From the NCBI GenBank assembly GCA_026018925.1, contig JAKSZU010000018.1, forward strand, positions 806,001 through 870,000: 64,000 nucleotides of DNA, read 5' to 3'. Source of the DNA: Tupaia tana. Taxonomy: Eukaryota > Chordata > Mammalia > Scandentia > Tupaiidae. This document shows positions 1-10,059 of this stretch, piece after piece. The notes under the pieces were generated by a model that saw only the letters and a program-made list of their open reading frames with translations, had not been told where the DNA came from and did no database searches. How positions within the stretch are numbered: the stretch's first letter is position 1; every line of letters starts with the position of its first letter. The translations under genes and the position numbers were made by a program.

Positions 1-1048
1 TTTGCTGTGGAGTGTGTGGACTCACCGAGAGAGACAGGAAAGCGAAACGCCCAGGGGAGTGGCCACCCCAGTCCTTGAGCCTCGGGATTCGGGCACGCGT
101 GCACATGCACCCAGAGTGAGCCTCGGGATTCGGGCACGCGTGCACATGCACCCAGAGTGAGCCTCAGGATTCGGGCACGCGTGCACATGCACCCAGGGTG
201 AGCCTCGGGATTCGGGCACGCGTGCACATGCACACAGGGTGAGCCTCGGGATTCGGGCACGCGTGCACATGCACCCAGGGTGAGCCTCGGGATTCGGGCA
301 CGCGTGCACATGCACACAGGGTGAGCCTCGGGATTCGGGCACGCGTGCACATGCACACAGGGTGAGCCTCGGGATTCGGGCACGCGTGCACATGCACACA
401 CGGTGAGCCTCGGGATTCGGGCACGCGTGCACATGCACCCAGGATGAGCCTCGGGATTCGGGCACGCGTGCACATGCACCCAGGGTGAGCCTCGGGATTC
501 GGGCACGCGTGCACATGCACACAGGGTGAGCCTCGGGATTCGGGCACGCGTGCACATGCACCCAGGGTGAGCCTCGGGATTCGGGCACGCGTGCACATGC
601 ACACAGGGTGAGCCTCGGGATTCGGGCACGCGTGCACATGCACACAGGGTGAGCCTCGGGATTCGGGCACGCGTGCACATGCACACAGAGTGAGCCTCGG
701 GATTCGGGCACATGTGCACATGCAACCAGGGTGAGCCTCGGGATTCGGGCACGCGTGCACATGCGCCCAGCATGAGTCTTGGGATTCGGGCACGTGTACG
801 TGTGTACCCAGCGTGAGCCTCGGGGTTTGGGGCACATGTGCAGGTGTACCCAACATGAGTCTCAGGATTCTGTCATGTGTGCACATGTAACCAGCGCGAA
901 TCTCAGGATTCGGGCACGCATGCACATGTACCCAGCGTGAGCCTCGGGGTTCGGGCACGCGTGCACATGTACCCAGCGTGAGCCTCGGGGTTTGGGCACG
1001 CGTGCACATGTACCCAGCGTGATTCTCAAGCTGCGGGGCCGGGACTTC
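1..1048 (-). repeat. SINE-L copy expanded internally into a 41-bp minisatellite
   Basis: About 23 head-to-tail copies of a 41-bp unit run from about 77 to 1019; each holds cctcgggattcgggcacgcg followed by an alternating purine-pyrimidine run. Positions 1-76 match the 3' half of a reversed SINE-L (ttttgctat, gagagacag, gaaagcga, caggggagtggccac), and 1015-1048 match its head side (gcgtgagttt, ccgggact). The unit itself matches the middle of the reversed SINE-L (ctcgggatcttgggcacgca ... ggcgtgag). Units near the left are almost identical, while those from about 760 rightward are more diverged. Confidence 0.9.
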
Positions 1049-1052
1049 TGTT

Positions 1053-1264
1053 ATTTAGAGATTTTCACTATCGGGCATACACATGAGACAGCAAGAAATC
1101 ACCCTGGGGGGAGGCCACACCACTCGCTCTTTTCGATTCTCTTTGGATTTTGGGTGCGTGCACACACACACCTGGCGTGAGTTTTTAAGCCTCCAGGTCT
1201 GACACGTGAAGTACGGTTGACTGTGGGAGCCCAGTGACAGAGCCGTTATGCCACCTGCTGGTCC
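1053..1264 (-). repeat. SINE-L, diverged
   Basis: Reads gagattttcactat at the tail side and ends in gccacctgctggtcc at the head side. It abuts the expanded SINE to its left. Confidence 0.8.
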
Positions 1265-1508
1265 AGAGGTCCAGGGTTTGAGCCCCACATCCCGCCCTGT
1301 GGGGCCCTGTGCCTTAACCACGCCGCCTGTGGCTGCTGCAGACCTGACCTAGCCCTGCCTTCCGGGACGCAGGAGCTTCTGGGCCTTGATGGTCAGCCGG
1401 GGCCGTTTTCACATAACCTCAGCTTGTAGTGCTCAGGACCCCCCACACACACACAGGACCAGAGTCTCCACTGGTGACACGTTCTCAGAACTTGGAGGGA
1501 TGGTGTCC

Positions 1509-1514
1509 TTTACT
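1509..1514 (-). promoter_or_regulatory. DPEP1: DPEP1 polyadenylation signal AGTAAA
   Basis: A variant hexamer AGTAAA on the minus strand, about 150 nt after the stop, is the only good poly(A) signal seen between the stop and the repeat block at 1-1264. It predicts a short 3' UTR ending near 1485-1495. Confidence 0.55.
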
Positions 1515-1662
1515 GAGGGTCTCGAGGGTCGCCCAGGTCCTGCCCACCAGGGAGCCTGGCGCTGGCTCGAGAGGTGCAGAGCCTTGTGTGGGGGTCAGGG
1601 CTCGGTATGGGCTCTCTGCCCAGACTTCCCAAGCCTAGGAAGCCTTGACGGGATGCCGGTCC

Positions 1663-4600
1663 TCAAGGTGCCATGGAGGACAAGCCGAGGACCAGGGGTA
1701 CGAGGGGGGCCAGCAGGAGCCCAGGCTGGTGGCGCAGGCTGGGGGCCTCTGAGTAGCCGTACTGTGTCCTGCAGGAGCCGTCCAGCTGCTCCAGGGGGAT
1801 GGGCAGCTCCTCCGGGGTCTGCGTGTGGTCGCTGACCTGAGGACAGACGGGTGGGCAGCCTGTCTGCCAGCGGGGCAGGGGTGGGGCGCAGAGGCGGCAG
1901 CCGCGTCCTCACCTCCTCCACCTTCCTGAAGACCCTCAGGAGGTTCCTCGCCAGCACACCCCTGACCTCGTCCTCCGTCCACTTCCTCCTGAGTAGCTCG
2001 GCGATCAGGTCCGGGTACTTGGAGACGTCCTCTAGCCCCACGGGAAGCCTGGGAGAGACCGAGAGCTGGGACACGGGGAGGCCGGTGGGACGGCCAGTGC
2101 GCGGAGGTGTCCTGGCCTGTGCTTGGCCACACTTGGCCACCCTCCCTGCCCAGCCCCTAACCTCGTGACGCCGTCATAGTCTCCCCCCAGGCCCACGGCG
2201 CCAGCGCCCGCCACCTTCTTGACGTGGTCCAGGTGATCTGTGGGGACACGGCGTGGGTCCAGCAGCCCCCACAGCCACAGGGGCCCCCCGCAAGCCCCAC
2301 CTACCAGCCACTTGGGACAGGGTGGCCTCCTTTTTGCAGGAGACGTAGTCGTTGTAGAAGTTCACCATCACCACGCTGCCCGTCTCGTTCTGCTCGGGGA
2401 GAGGGCCGGGCTGAGGGCTGAGGGCTGAGGGCCAGCCCGGCGGTGGGCAGGCAGTGGGCAGGGCACGCCCCGGCGGGCAGGCAGTGCCTGGCCCCAGCCA
2501 GCCTCACCACCAGCTGCAGCACGTCGTCAGGCACGTTGCGCCGGTGTGCACACAGGCTGTAGGCCGACGAGTGGCTGAAGATGACCGGGGCCGTGGACAG
2601 CTGCAGTGCAGCCTTCATGGTGGCCACAGAGACGTGGGACAGGTCGATGATGACGCCCAGGCGGTTCATCTCCTTCACCACACGCTGGGAGACAGCCGTG
2701 GTCAGGCGCTGCCCGCGCTGGGCCTCTCGGCAGCACCCTGGTCTGAGCGGTTCCAGCGGGGCTCGTAGCCCAGCCCGGACCCTAGTCCTGGGGGAGAGAC
2801 CCTCGTGGTCCCTGGCCTGGTCCCCCGCTCACCTTTCCGAAGGACGACAAGCCGTGGCTCTGGGCCGCCTCGTCGCCTGTGTCCACCAGCCAGTTGTCGG
2901 CCCTGGGGAGCGGAGAACAGGTACCCATGGAGGGTGGTGGTCTTGGCCCCCGGGCCTCCCACCTGACAGGACGCGCCGGGTACAGGCCCCCAGGGACGGG
3001 GAGGTGTGGTGCTCCACCCCGTTGGGCCTCCCCAGGCCTCGGGCGCCGGACCAGGGGGTGTTGCAGCTGTGGGTGAGGGTCAGGTAGCGCATGCCCAGCC
3101 GGTACAGCATCCGCAACACGCCCAGGCTACTGTCGATGGAGTGCCCGCCCTCCACGCCGATCAGACTGGCCACCTTGCCCTCCTGGAAGGCCTGCTCGAT
3201 GCCTGTGAGGGGCGTGGAGACAGAGGGGGTGGGCGCGTGCTATCGGGGTGCCCGGCCCCCGGCACGGCAGCCCATTGAGGGGCGTGGAGACAGAGGGGGT
3301 GGGCGCGTGCTGTCGAGGTGCGGCCCCTGGCGCGGCAGCCCACCTGCGCTGCTGGTGACACACAGGAAGGCCTGCGGGTACGTCTGGCACAGGCGGTGCA
3401 CGACGTCCATCTGCTCCAGCGTCCTCCGCACGGCGTCGCGGTTCTGGGTGTCGCAGGGCGTGTACACGGACCAGAACTGGAGGGCACGGGTTCTGCAGCT
3501 GACTGTGCCCGCCCAGGCACCGCCCCCACACGCGGGTGGCTGGCTCCCCGTCCCCCTTAGGACGCCCCCTGGGGACTGGGTGGCTGCTCCGCCACAGGAA
3601 GGGCCTGTGTCCACCTCCCCACCAAGGAGCACTGCGTCTCAGCCAGGCCCAGGGATGCAGGGGGGCCGCCGTACCTGGCCCCCCACAAAGCCGGCCCGCA
3701 GCTTGGGGATGTTGGTGTGGGTGCTGGCCAGGGTGCTCAGGTTGGCCGCCTCCACGGTCAGCTGGTTGTTGAACTGCTCCAGGAGCTGCCAGGCCAGGTC
3801 GTTGTGCCTGGAGGGCGGGCCCAAGGTCAGGCACCTCGGTCCTGTTCTGCGTCCTATGGGCTCTGGACGAAGCCAGGCCCCAGGTCGAGGCGGGAGGTGC
3901 TGAGTAGCCCAGAGCTGGGGAGGGCAGGTCCTCCCTGGACCGAGACCAGGAGCGCGGTAAGATGCAGGTCTGCTGGCCCAGGGCAGCTGAGGGCCCCGCA
4001 CCGACACCAGGTGCCACGCTGTCTCCACCCCACCCAGCTTGCTTATCTGAAACCTGGGGCTGCCGTGGCACCTTGCTCAGTGCGCCCTGAGGGGAGTGGG
4101 TAACCCCTGCTACAGGGTGACCTCGCGGCCCCGCCTTCCCCGACCCCAAGCCGTCTGTTTCTCATGAACATGTCCCAGCACGTCAGCAAAGCCTCTGCCC
4201 TGCCTGGTGACACCCCGTCCCTGCTCCCGACAGGTGTCCGGGACACATGCCAAGCTGTCCTTTCCCGAACGCTGGGTCTGATGGGTGCCAGAGCCTGGGC
4301 AGGTGCCCGCTGCCCCCAGCACTGGGCACTGAGGGCCTGGACAAGCGGCTCCAGCCAGGACCCCTCCCGCTGCAGCCCTGTCCCCAGGGCAGGGCCGAGC
4401 AGGGCTCCCAGGAGGGAGGGGACGGCCATTGTGGGAAACCTGTCCCCACCCTGGGTGCGAGGTGTGCGGGTCCCTCAGGAGCCTGGGGGCCACGGGGCCT
4501 GTCCTCTGCATTCCCTCGGCCGGATGGCAGTGGGGAGGGGTTCAGCCAGTCAGGTCCCTGGTAGAGTGGGTCCCAGTGTCCTCGAGGGGCTGGCGTGCTA

Positions 4601-6021
4601 GTCAGGCTGTCTGTGGCTGCCTTTTCTCATCCTCCTTTTCCTCGGTGATGAGCCCTCAAGCAGCTACATAGCTGTTTGGAGCGGAGACACTTCCCACTGC
4701 CTTATGGCTGGGCATGGCCATGTGGCCGTAATCTGTCCTGCAATTCTTTCCAGAAGTGGACCTTGTCAGACAGCTGGTGCTCAACCTTGTCTTTTCCTTA
4801 TCTCTTTCTCCTTCCTCCTGGTTGGCATACGAATGTGATGGCTGGAGCTGGTGCAGCCATTTTAAGCCATGAGGTGACTGGGCGTGGTGGCCAGGCAGGG
4901 TGTCTGGCATGAGGCCAGGACTTCCTGCACTTCTCTGCTGTTGGATCTCTTATGTGCAAGGGAGGGGAAGGGCATAGGGGGACAGGGGCGGTGCGAGAGA
5001 AGGGGTACAACTGCCCCATGGTCCTTTGCTCCCTGCCTGCGGCTGCCTGTTCCCAGGTTCTCATGTGACGAGACGCCAGGTTTCCCTGATTTCTGCAGAG
5101 CCCAGAGGCTCGGCCTGGCGGAGGACTGCAGTGTGCTTCACCGTCGCCCCACTCCAGCACGTGCTGGGCCCGCCCACTCTCGATCACTGCACCCTGGCAC
5201 CTGCTGACGCTGCTCACGTGCAAGTCCTGCACGGCTGGGCCAGAAATCAGGGCAGGGCAGGGCAGGGCAGGGCAGGGTCCACGTGGTCAGGAGGGGAGCC
5301 CACGGAGGGGTGGTGTGAGGCGTGCACATTGGAGGCCTGGCGGGGCAGGCCGGAGCACGCAGCCCTGGGCCGCGGTGGGCCAGGCTGAGGGAGCAGTGCC
5401 CGGCCTTCCTTCTCTTGGACCAGAGCCTCTGGACCACCCAGTGTGGGTGGCTGGGTCAGCTGAGGGTGAGGGAGCAGAGGGGAGGCTGAGCAGGAAGCGG
5501 GCTGAGGGACCGGGCGTCAGCTCTGAGCATTTGGGTGCAGCTGGCACAGCCTGGAGGGGAGGGTGGGGGCTCCCAGAACACGGCCTGAGCCAGACGGGGG
5601 AGCAGGCAACGGAGCTGCCTGTGGAGGGGCCCGGGCCACGGCCCCGTAGCCTTCCCGGACAGGGAGCGTGGCTGCCTGGACCGCACAGCAGGAGGAGCGG
5701 GGATCAGGCCTCAACGGCCGCCACAGCCCCTCTGCTCACGCCCTACGGACCCTTCACCTGCGGAAGCCTTTAGGGCCCTGAGACCCTACAGAGGAGCTGC
5801 GGCCAGCCACGGGCAAGGAGCAGGTTGGGGTGGAGGAAACGCGCCCGTGTGGGCACAGGGGGGCTCTGGTCCCTGTGCAGGCCAGCTCCTGCCCAGCCAT
5901 CACTCAGGGTCACTCACCCGTCGACGGCAGGCGTGTCCTGCATGATCCTCTCTGCCTCATCCCGGAACGAGTCCGCAGAGCAGGCAGCCACCAGGGGCCA
6001 GAGCCACCAGCCGGTCCACAT
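1663..6021 (-). CDS. DPEP1: Dipeptidase 1 (renal membrane dipeptidase), complete, 10 coding exons
   Basis: GPI-anchored zinc dipeptidase of the outer cell surface; the family hydrolyses dipeptides such as Cys-Gly, leukotriene D4 and beta-lactams. Coding exons in transcript order: 5918-6021, 3675-3807, 3344-3476, 3052-3202, 2833-2902, 2508-2684, 2305-2389, 2162-2237, 1913-2048, 1663-1836; together 1239 nt, 412 aa plus stop (human 411). The start [12 protein letters not shown] opens a signal peptide probably cut before DSFRDEAE. Zinc and active-site residues fall at the human positions: H36 and D38 (GHND), E141 (VEGGHSID), H214 (SHVS), H235 (FSHSS), D288 (HLDH). N57 keeps its N-glycosylation sequon (NLS), and C377, the interchain cysteine, is kept. 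The tail is hydrophobic ([18 protein letters not shown]), as a GPI signal should be. All introns are GT-AG, but the donor of 3052-3202 reads gtccgg. Downstream of RPL13 in the same order as human. Confidence 0.97.
3203..3343 (-). repeat. 70-bp tandem duplication filling a DPEP1 intron
   Basis: The 141-bp intron between exons 3344-3476 and 3052-3202 consists of two similar units, 3206-3275 and 3276-3343, both carrying tgaggggcgtggagacagag. The right copy carries the live splice donor; the left copy ends in a decayed version of it. Confidence 0.85.
3808..5917 (-). other. DPEP1 intron 1, non-repetitive
   Basis: The first coding intron (2.1 kb) is GC-rich and nearly free of the SINEs that crowd the rest of the window. 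Only a short (gcagg)n run near 5250-5275 stands out. Confidence 0.7.
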
Positions 6022-6055
6022 GACGGGGCTCCCACAGACCGGCGTCACTGCGGTC
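6022..6055 (-). other. DPEP1: DPEP1 5' UTR part of first coding exon (candidate acceptor)
   Basis: Just upstream of the start codon on the minus strand, a pyrimidine-rich stretch ends in ctgcacag at 6056-6063 and could be the acceptor for a leader exon lying further right. The edge is inferred; no leader exon or promoter could be identified. Confidence 0.4.
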
Positions 6056-6069
6056 CTGTGCAGCCGGGC

Positions 6070-6860
6070 ACGGCGGGCTCAGGGCTGTGCGGCCCTGTCT
6101 GCCTGCCAGGGGAGAGCCGAGGCCTTGGGCTGAGGTCGCGGGCACTCCCTGGTGTACTGCGGCACTCCCTGGGTTACCGCCCCCACCCCCGTGTTCAATG
6201 AGTAACCAGCCCCCGTGCCACCAGGACCTTGTGGCCTGGGCCAGGTAAGAGGCTGGGCCTGGGACCCAGGGCGGGGCCTTAGCAGGGCCAGCATGGACAG
6301 CTGGCGGGGCCTCTGCCCCATGGCACCACAACTTCAGGACAGCTATGGCAGAGCCGCAGCAGAGCGGGCCTTCGCTGAGGGGCCAGGTGGCTGCTCCGTT
6401 GCGCATCATTCTGCGCTCAGAACCGCCTGGTTCCTGGCCCCAGGGCAGCCTGTGGGAAGGCTGTGCTGCGGCTCTGGGGTCACCGCCCAGGGCAGGGAGG
6501 GCTGGCCCGCTTCTCCGCCATGCTTTCCCCATCGCAGTACCCTCACAGCAGTCCCCCAGGACTGGAGGGGTTGGCCACTCGGAACCAGGGCCAGGCTCTG
6601 GGATCGAGGCACACGGGACCTGTCGGCCTGTCTGTCCCGTCTGCTTTGCCCTGAAGTCCCTGGCGGCCCCCTTCCCTCCTCTCTCAGTGCCACACTCGTA
6701 GTGCAGAAGCTTCCAGGCTCGAACCCTGCACACAGCCCCGGCCGTCCTGGCTGCTCTGAGCCTCACGCTCACAGCTCTCAGCTAGGAACCTACTTTCCAC
6801 CTGGTCTCCACACTGCGGGTCCTCTTCCTTTTGGGTTTATGGTTTTTTTGTTGCCATTTT
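6070..6860. other. GC-rich sequence upstream of DPEP1, nothing recognised
   Basis: Should contain or flank the DPEP1 leader exon or promoter. No TATA box, conserved exon or repeat could be identified. Confidence 0.4.
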
Positions 6861-7027
6861 TGCCCTTTTTTTTTTTTTAAGAATTATTTAACTTTATTTA
6901 TTTATTTTAATTTGACCAGAGAGGGACAGAGAGAGACAGAGGGGGAATGTGTGAAAGCAAGCTGCCAGGTTCAGGACTCGAACTGCGGTCGGCCACGTGT
7001 TAACCAGCACGCCGCCCGCCAGGCCCT
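6860..7027 (-). repeat. SINE-S
   Basis: A poly-T start and tttatttatttta tail are followed by tttgaccagagaggga and the head ggactcgaactgcggtcg. It ends in cgcccgccaggccc. Confidence 0.85.
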
Positions 7028-7548
7028 GGTTTTTCTTTTCAGAGCAGGTTCTTGTGGGGCTGTGAGCCCTTAGGCCCTGTCCATGAGAGCTCAGTGCCTC
7101 TCTGTGAAGGCAGACCGAGGCACCGTCCCCGTGCGAGGGCTCGTGGAAACGCCGCAGCCCCGCAGGAAGTACCGTGCGATGGGCTGTCCAGGATTTCAGG
7201 CCAGTGGCTGCAGGGATTGGGGAGTTTCACCTCCACTAGGGATCGTCAAGGGATTTAGGAAAAACTGTGCATGGGTTTCGAGAATCTTTGCGCCAAAATA
7301 AACTCGAAGCCCACGTCCGCGGACTTTGGTGGCCTTGTCGTGCGTGCACTGGCCTGACGAGACGCGGTTTGCTCGCTTTGAGCTTTTGGTCACCGAAGCC
7401 TGAGGCACACGGCCATCTGTGACCCCGTCACTCCCAGCTTCCACCCTAGGGCCACCCTTGCTGGCTCTGCACCTGGGCCCTCCCGCTGCCTTGGGCTGCA
7501 ATGGCTTCCCCCGTCCCTGCCATGATGTGCGGATGGTTCCCTAGGTGT

Positions 7549-7788
7549 ATTTTTTTTTTGGAGAGGTTTTCACTATAGCTCGCCAGAAAGACAGACAGAG
7601 AGAGACAGAAAGACAGAAATCACCCCCCAGGGGGGATGGCCACACCGCAATCCTCCATTCTCCTCTCGGGATCTTGGGCATGCACGCACCCGCGCCGGCG
7701 TGAGTTTAAGCCACCAAGTCCGGGACTCGAACCGTGGTTGACTACATGGGAGTCCAGCGACACAGCCATTATGCAACTGCTGGTCCCA
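7549..7788 (-). repeat. SINE-L
   Basis: Complete from the T-run and ggagaggttttcactatag to tgcaactgctggtccc. Confidence 0.9.
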
Positions 7789-7789
7789 T

Positions 7790-8600
7790 CCCTGGTTGTA
7801 TTTTTAAAATTATGAACAGTGTTGCTTATTCCCAAAACATCCCCTGATGCCAGTGTTTGAAAGGCTCACTAGGACCCTTCCCGAGACGGTGCGGGCCCGG
7901 ACGCAGTGTTCGGGACGCGCTCGGTGTCTGGCGCTGTGGCGCCTGCCCTGTGGGCCCCGCGTCTGTCCTGTCCAGGGTTCTCTGACGTGGCCTGGCTCCC
8001 ACCTTGGACGAGCGAGGGGCTGCAGGGTCCTCCCAGGTGGTCTTTGGCCCCTGTGCTTTTTCCTTTGCAAGATGCCTGCTCGTGTCACCCGCTGTGACAG
8101 GCACTCCGAGCCAAGCTGCGGGGACACTTCAAGCACTCTCCCTGTCCGAGTGCTGCTCAGTGTCGCGCAGGAGCGGAAGGACGGGCTCCCGACTCCAGTG
8201 GCGGCCGGCCGGGGCTGTGTTTCTGAGCCTGTGGCGTCTGCGCCCCCGCCCCCCCGCCCCCCCCCCCCCCCGCCCCGTTCTGCCTCCCCCAGTCGCGGTG
8301 TGGCCAGATGCTCCTGGCTTGGTCACCGTCCCCCAGAACGTGAAGGTTCCCAGTGTGTCTGCGTCTGTGTTGGGGACGGGCACAGCGTCCTGTCCTTTGC
8401 ACATGACAAACTTTTCCTCTCCAGGCTCTGGGGCGGCCTTTTGTCCTGTGTGTTCTGTGACTTCTCAGTCACAGGTCCGAGCATCAGGCCTGCATCCTGC
8501 CCTCGGGACCCAGGGTATCAGCTGGACGCCGTCAGGCCACCGGGGCAGCGCCCCGCCCTTCCCTGCTGCCCCACTCAGCGCCGGGCTTCCTGGGCTCACC
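7790..8600. other. GC-rich intergenic sequence with a C-rich tract
   Basis: A run of more than 40 nearly pure C at about 8238-8280 is the only notable feature. The long open frames here are compositional and match nothing I know. Confidence 0.5.
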
Positions 8601-8682
8601 TGGCGAAATGGTTACATTGCTGGACCCCCACATAGTCAACCTCAGTTCAAGTCCTGGATCCAGGACTTAAACCTCATACTGG
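8601..8682 (+). repeat. SINE-L head fragment
   Basis: The head (aaatggttacattgctgga, gttcaagtcctgga) stops abruptly where the next SINE-L begins. Confidence 0.7.
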
Positions 8683-8940
8683 GGGACCAGCAGTTAGCAT
8701 AATGGCTATGTCGCTGGACTCCCACGTAGGCGACCTGAGTTCGCGTCCCAAACCCGGTGGCTTAAAACTCACGCCGGGCACGTGTGCATGCGTGCCCAAG
8801 ATCCCGAGAGGAGAATGGAGGAGAAGGGATTGCGGCGTGGCCATCCCCCCTGGGGGGTGATTTCCTGCTTTCTGTCTCTCTCTCTCTGTCTTTCTGGTGA
8901 GCGCACGCACCCTATAGCAAAAACCTCTCCAAAAAAAGAA
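8683..8940 (+). repeat. SINE-L
   Basis: Complete from gggaccagcagttagc to ctatagcaaaaacctctcc and an A-rich tail. Confidence 0.92.
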
Positions 8941-8949
8941 AAAGAAGAA

Positions 8950-9085
8950 AGTATTATTATTTTTAAATTTGACCAGAGAGGGAGAGAGAGGGAAAGTAAG
9001 AAAGCTCCCAGGTCCCGGATTTGAACCGGGGTCAGCCCTGTGGGAGTCCAGCGCCTTGACCTCCATGCCACCTCTGAGCCCTGTC
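8950..9085 (-). repeat. SINE-S
   Basis: Reads aaatttgaccagagaggg, then a tRNA-like head with tttgaaccggggtc. It lies tail to tail with the SINE-L on its left. Confidence 0.8.
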
Positions 9086-9747
9086 CCTGCACTTTCACTG
9101 CGTGCTCTTGCTGGGAGTCAGACTCTTACCCCCCAGCAGGGGTCTCCTGTGTGTGCTTCTGCCCTGTCCCCCAAGGCAGCCACTCCCTACTCCACCCTCG
9201 AGCAAGCTCAAAGCCAGGCTGCAGGTGAGTGTGGGGTGAGGGGGTGAGGCCCCAGGCACAGGCCCCAGTGAGTGCCGGGGGAGGGTGAGGGAGGCGTGAA
9301 CTGGGCTGAGGGTTCCTGGGGACCGATGGAGGAAGTACAGGAGCGCTGCCGCTGCCACCGCGGACCCTGAGCTTCAGCCTGTGCTTTCAGAGCCTGAGAG
9401 GGAGAGAGGTGCTGCTGAGGCTTCTCCCTCACCTACTGCTGGTGGGTAGTGTCGCTTTCTCTCCGTTTCTCTCTGTCTCTCTGTGTCTCCCTGAGTCTTT
9501 TCATTTTTTTTTTTTTAAGGTAAAGTATCCTCTGGGCTCTGGAGCCCCTTTATTGTGCTAATAGGGGACTCTCCCCTGTTTAGGAAGGGCACAAACCCAG
9601 GCCCATCTGCACGTGGACCCTGAACTTCAGCTGTGAGAATCACTTTCGTGTGGCGTGCAAGCTCGCCGTGCGGTTTTCAATTTTTTAAAATTAAAATCTA
9701 TAGTCTTTTATTATCTTTTTTCCCTTTTTCTTTTATATTTTATTCTC

Positions 9748-10008
9748 TTTTTTTTTTTTTTGGAGAGGTTTTTGCTATAGGGCGCGTGCACTCGCCAGAC
9801 AGACAGAGAGAGACAGAGAGACAGAAAGCGAGAAATCACCCCCCAGGGGAGATGGCCACGCCGCAATCCCTTCTCCTCCATTCTCCTCTCGGGATCTTGG
9901 GCACGCACACGCGCCCGGCGTGAGTTTAAGCCACCGGGTCCGGGACTCGAACTGCGGTCTACTACGTGGGAGTCCAGCGACATAGCCATTATGCTAACTG
10001 CCGGTCCC
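9748..10008 (-). repeat. SINE-L
   Basis: Complete from the T-run and tggagaggtttttgctat to ctaactgccggtccc. Confidence 0.92.
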
Positions 10009-10059
10009 TATTCTTTTCTTTTATCTAATTCTTTTCTTTATCTTTACTCATCGGCTTCT

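Noticed and set aside
22-1009. Two long repetitive open frames (271 and 281 aa) with CTRARIPRLTLGACARVPES-type repeats
   Set aside because: They are translations of the 41-bp minisatellite; the period is not a multiple of three, so the same peptides appear in every frame. No start or promoter context supports a gene.
77-1019. Regularly repeated 41-bp units, CRISPR-like at first sight
   Set aside because: There are no unique spacers, the whole unit repeats, and the host is a mammal.
2581-3087. Plus-strand frames over DPEP1 exons
   Set aside because: Shadows of the minus-strand coding sequence; the conserved peptide is on the minus strand with matching splice sites.
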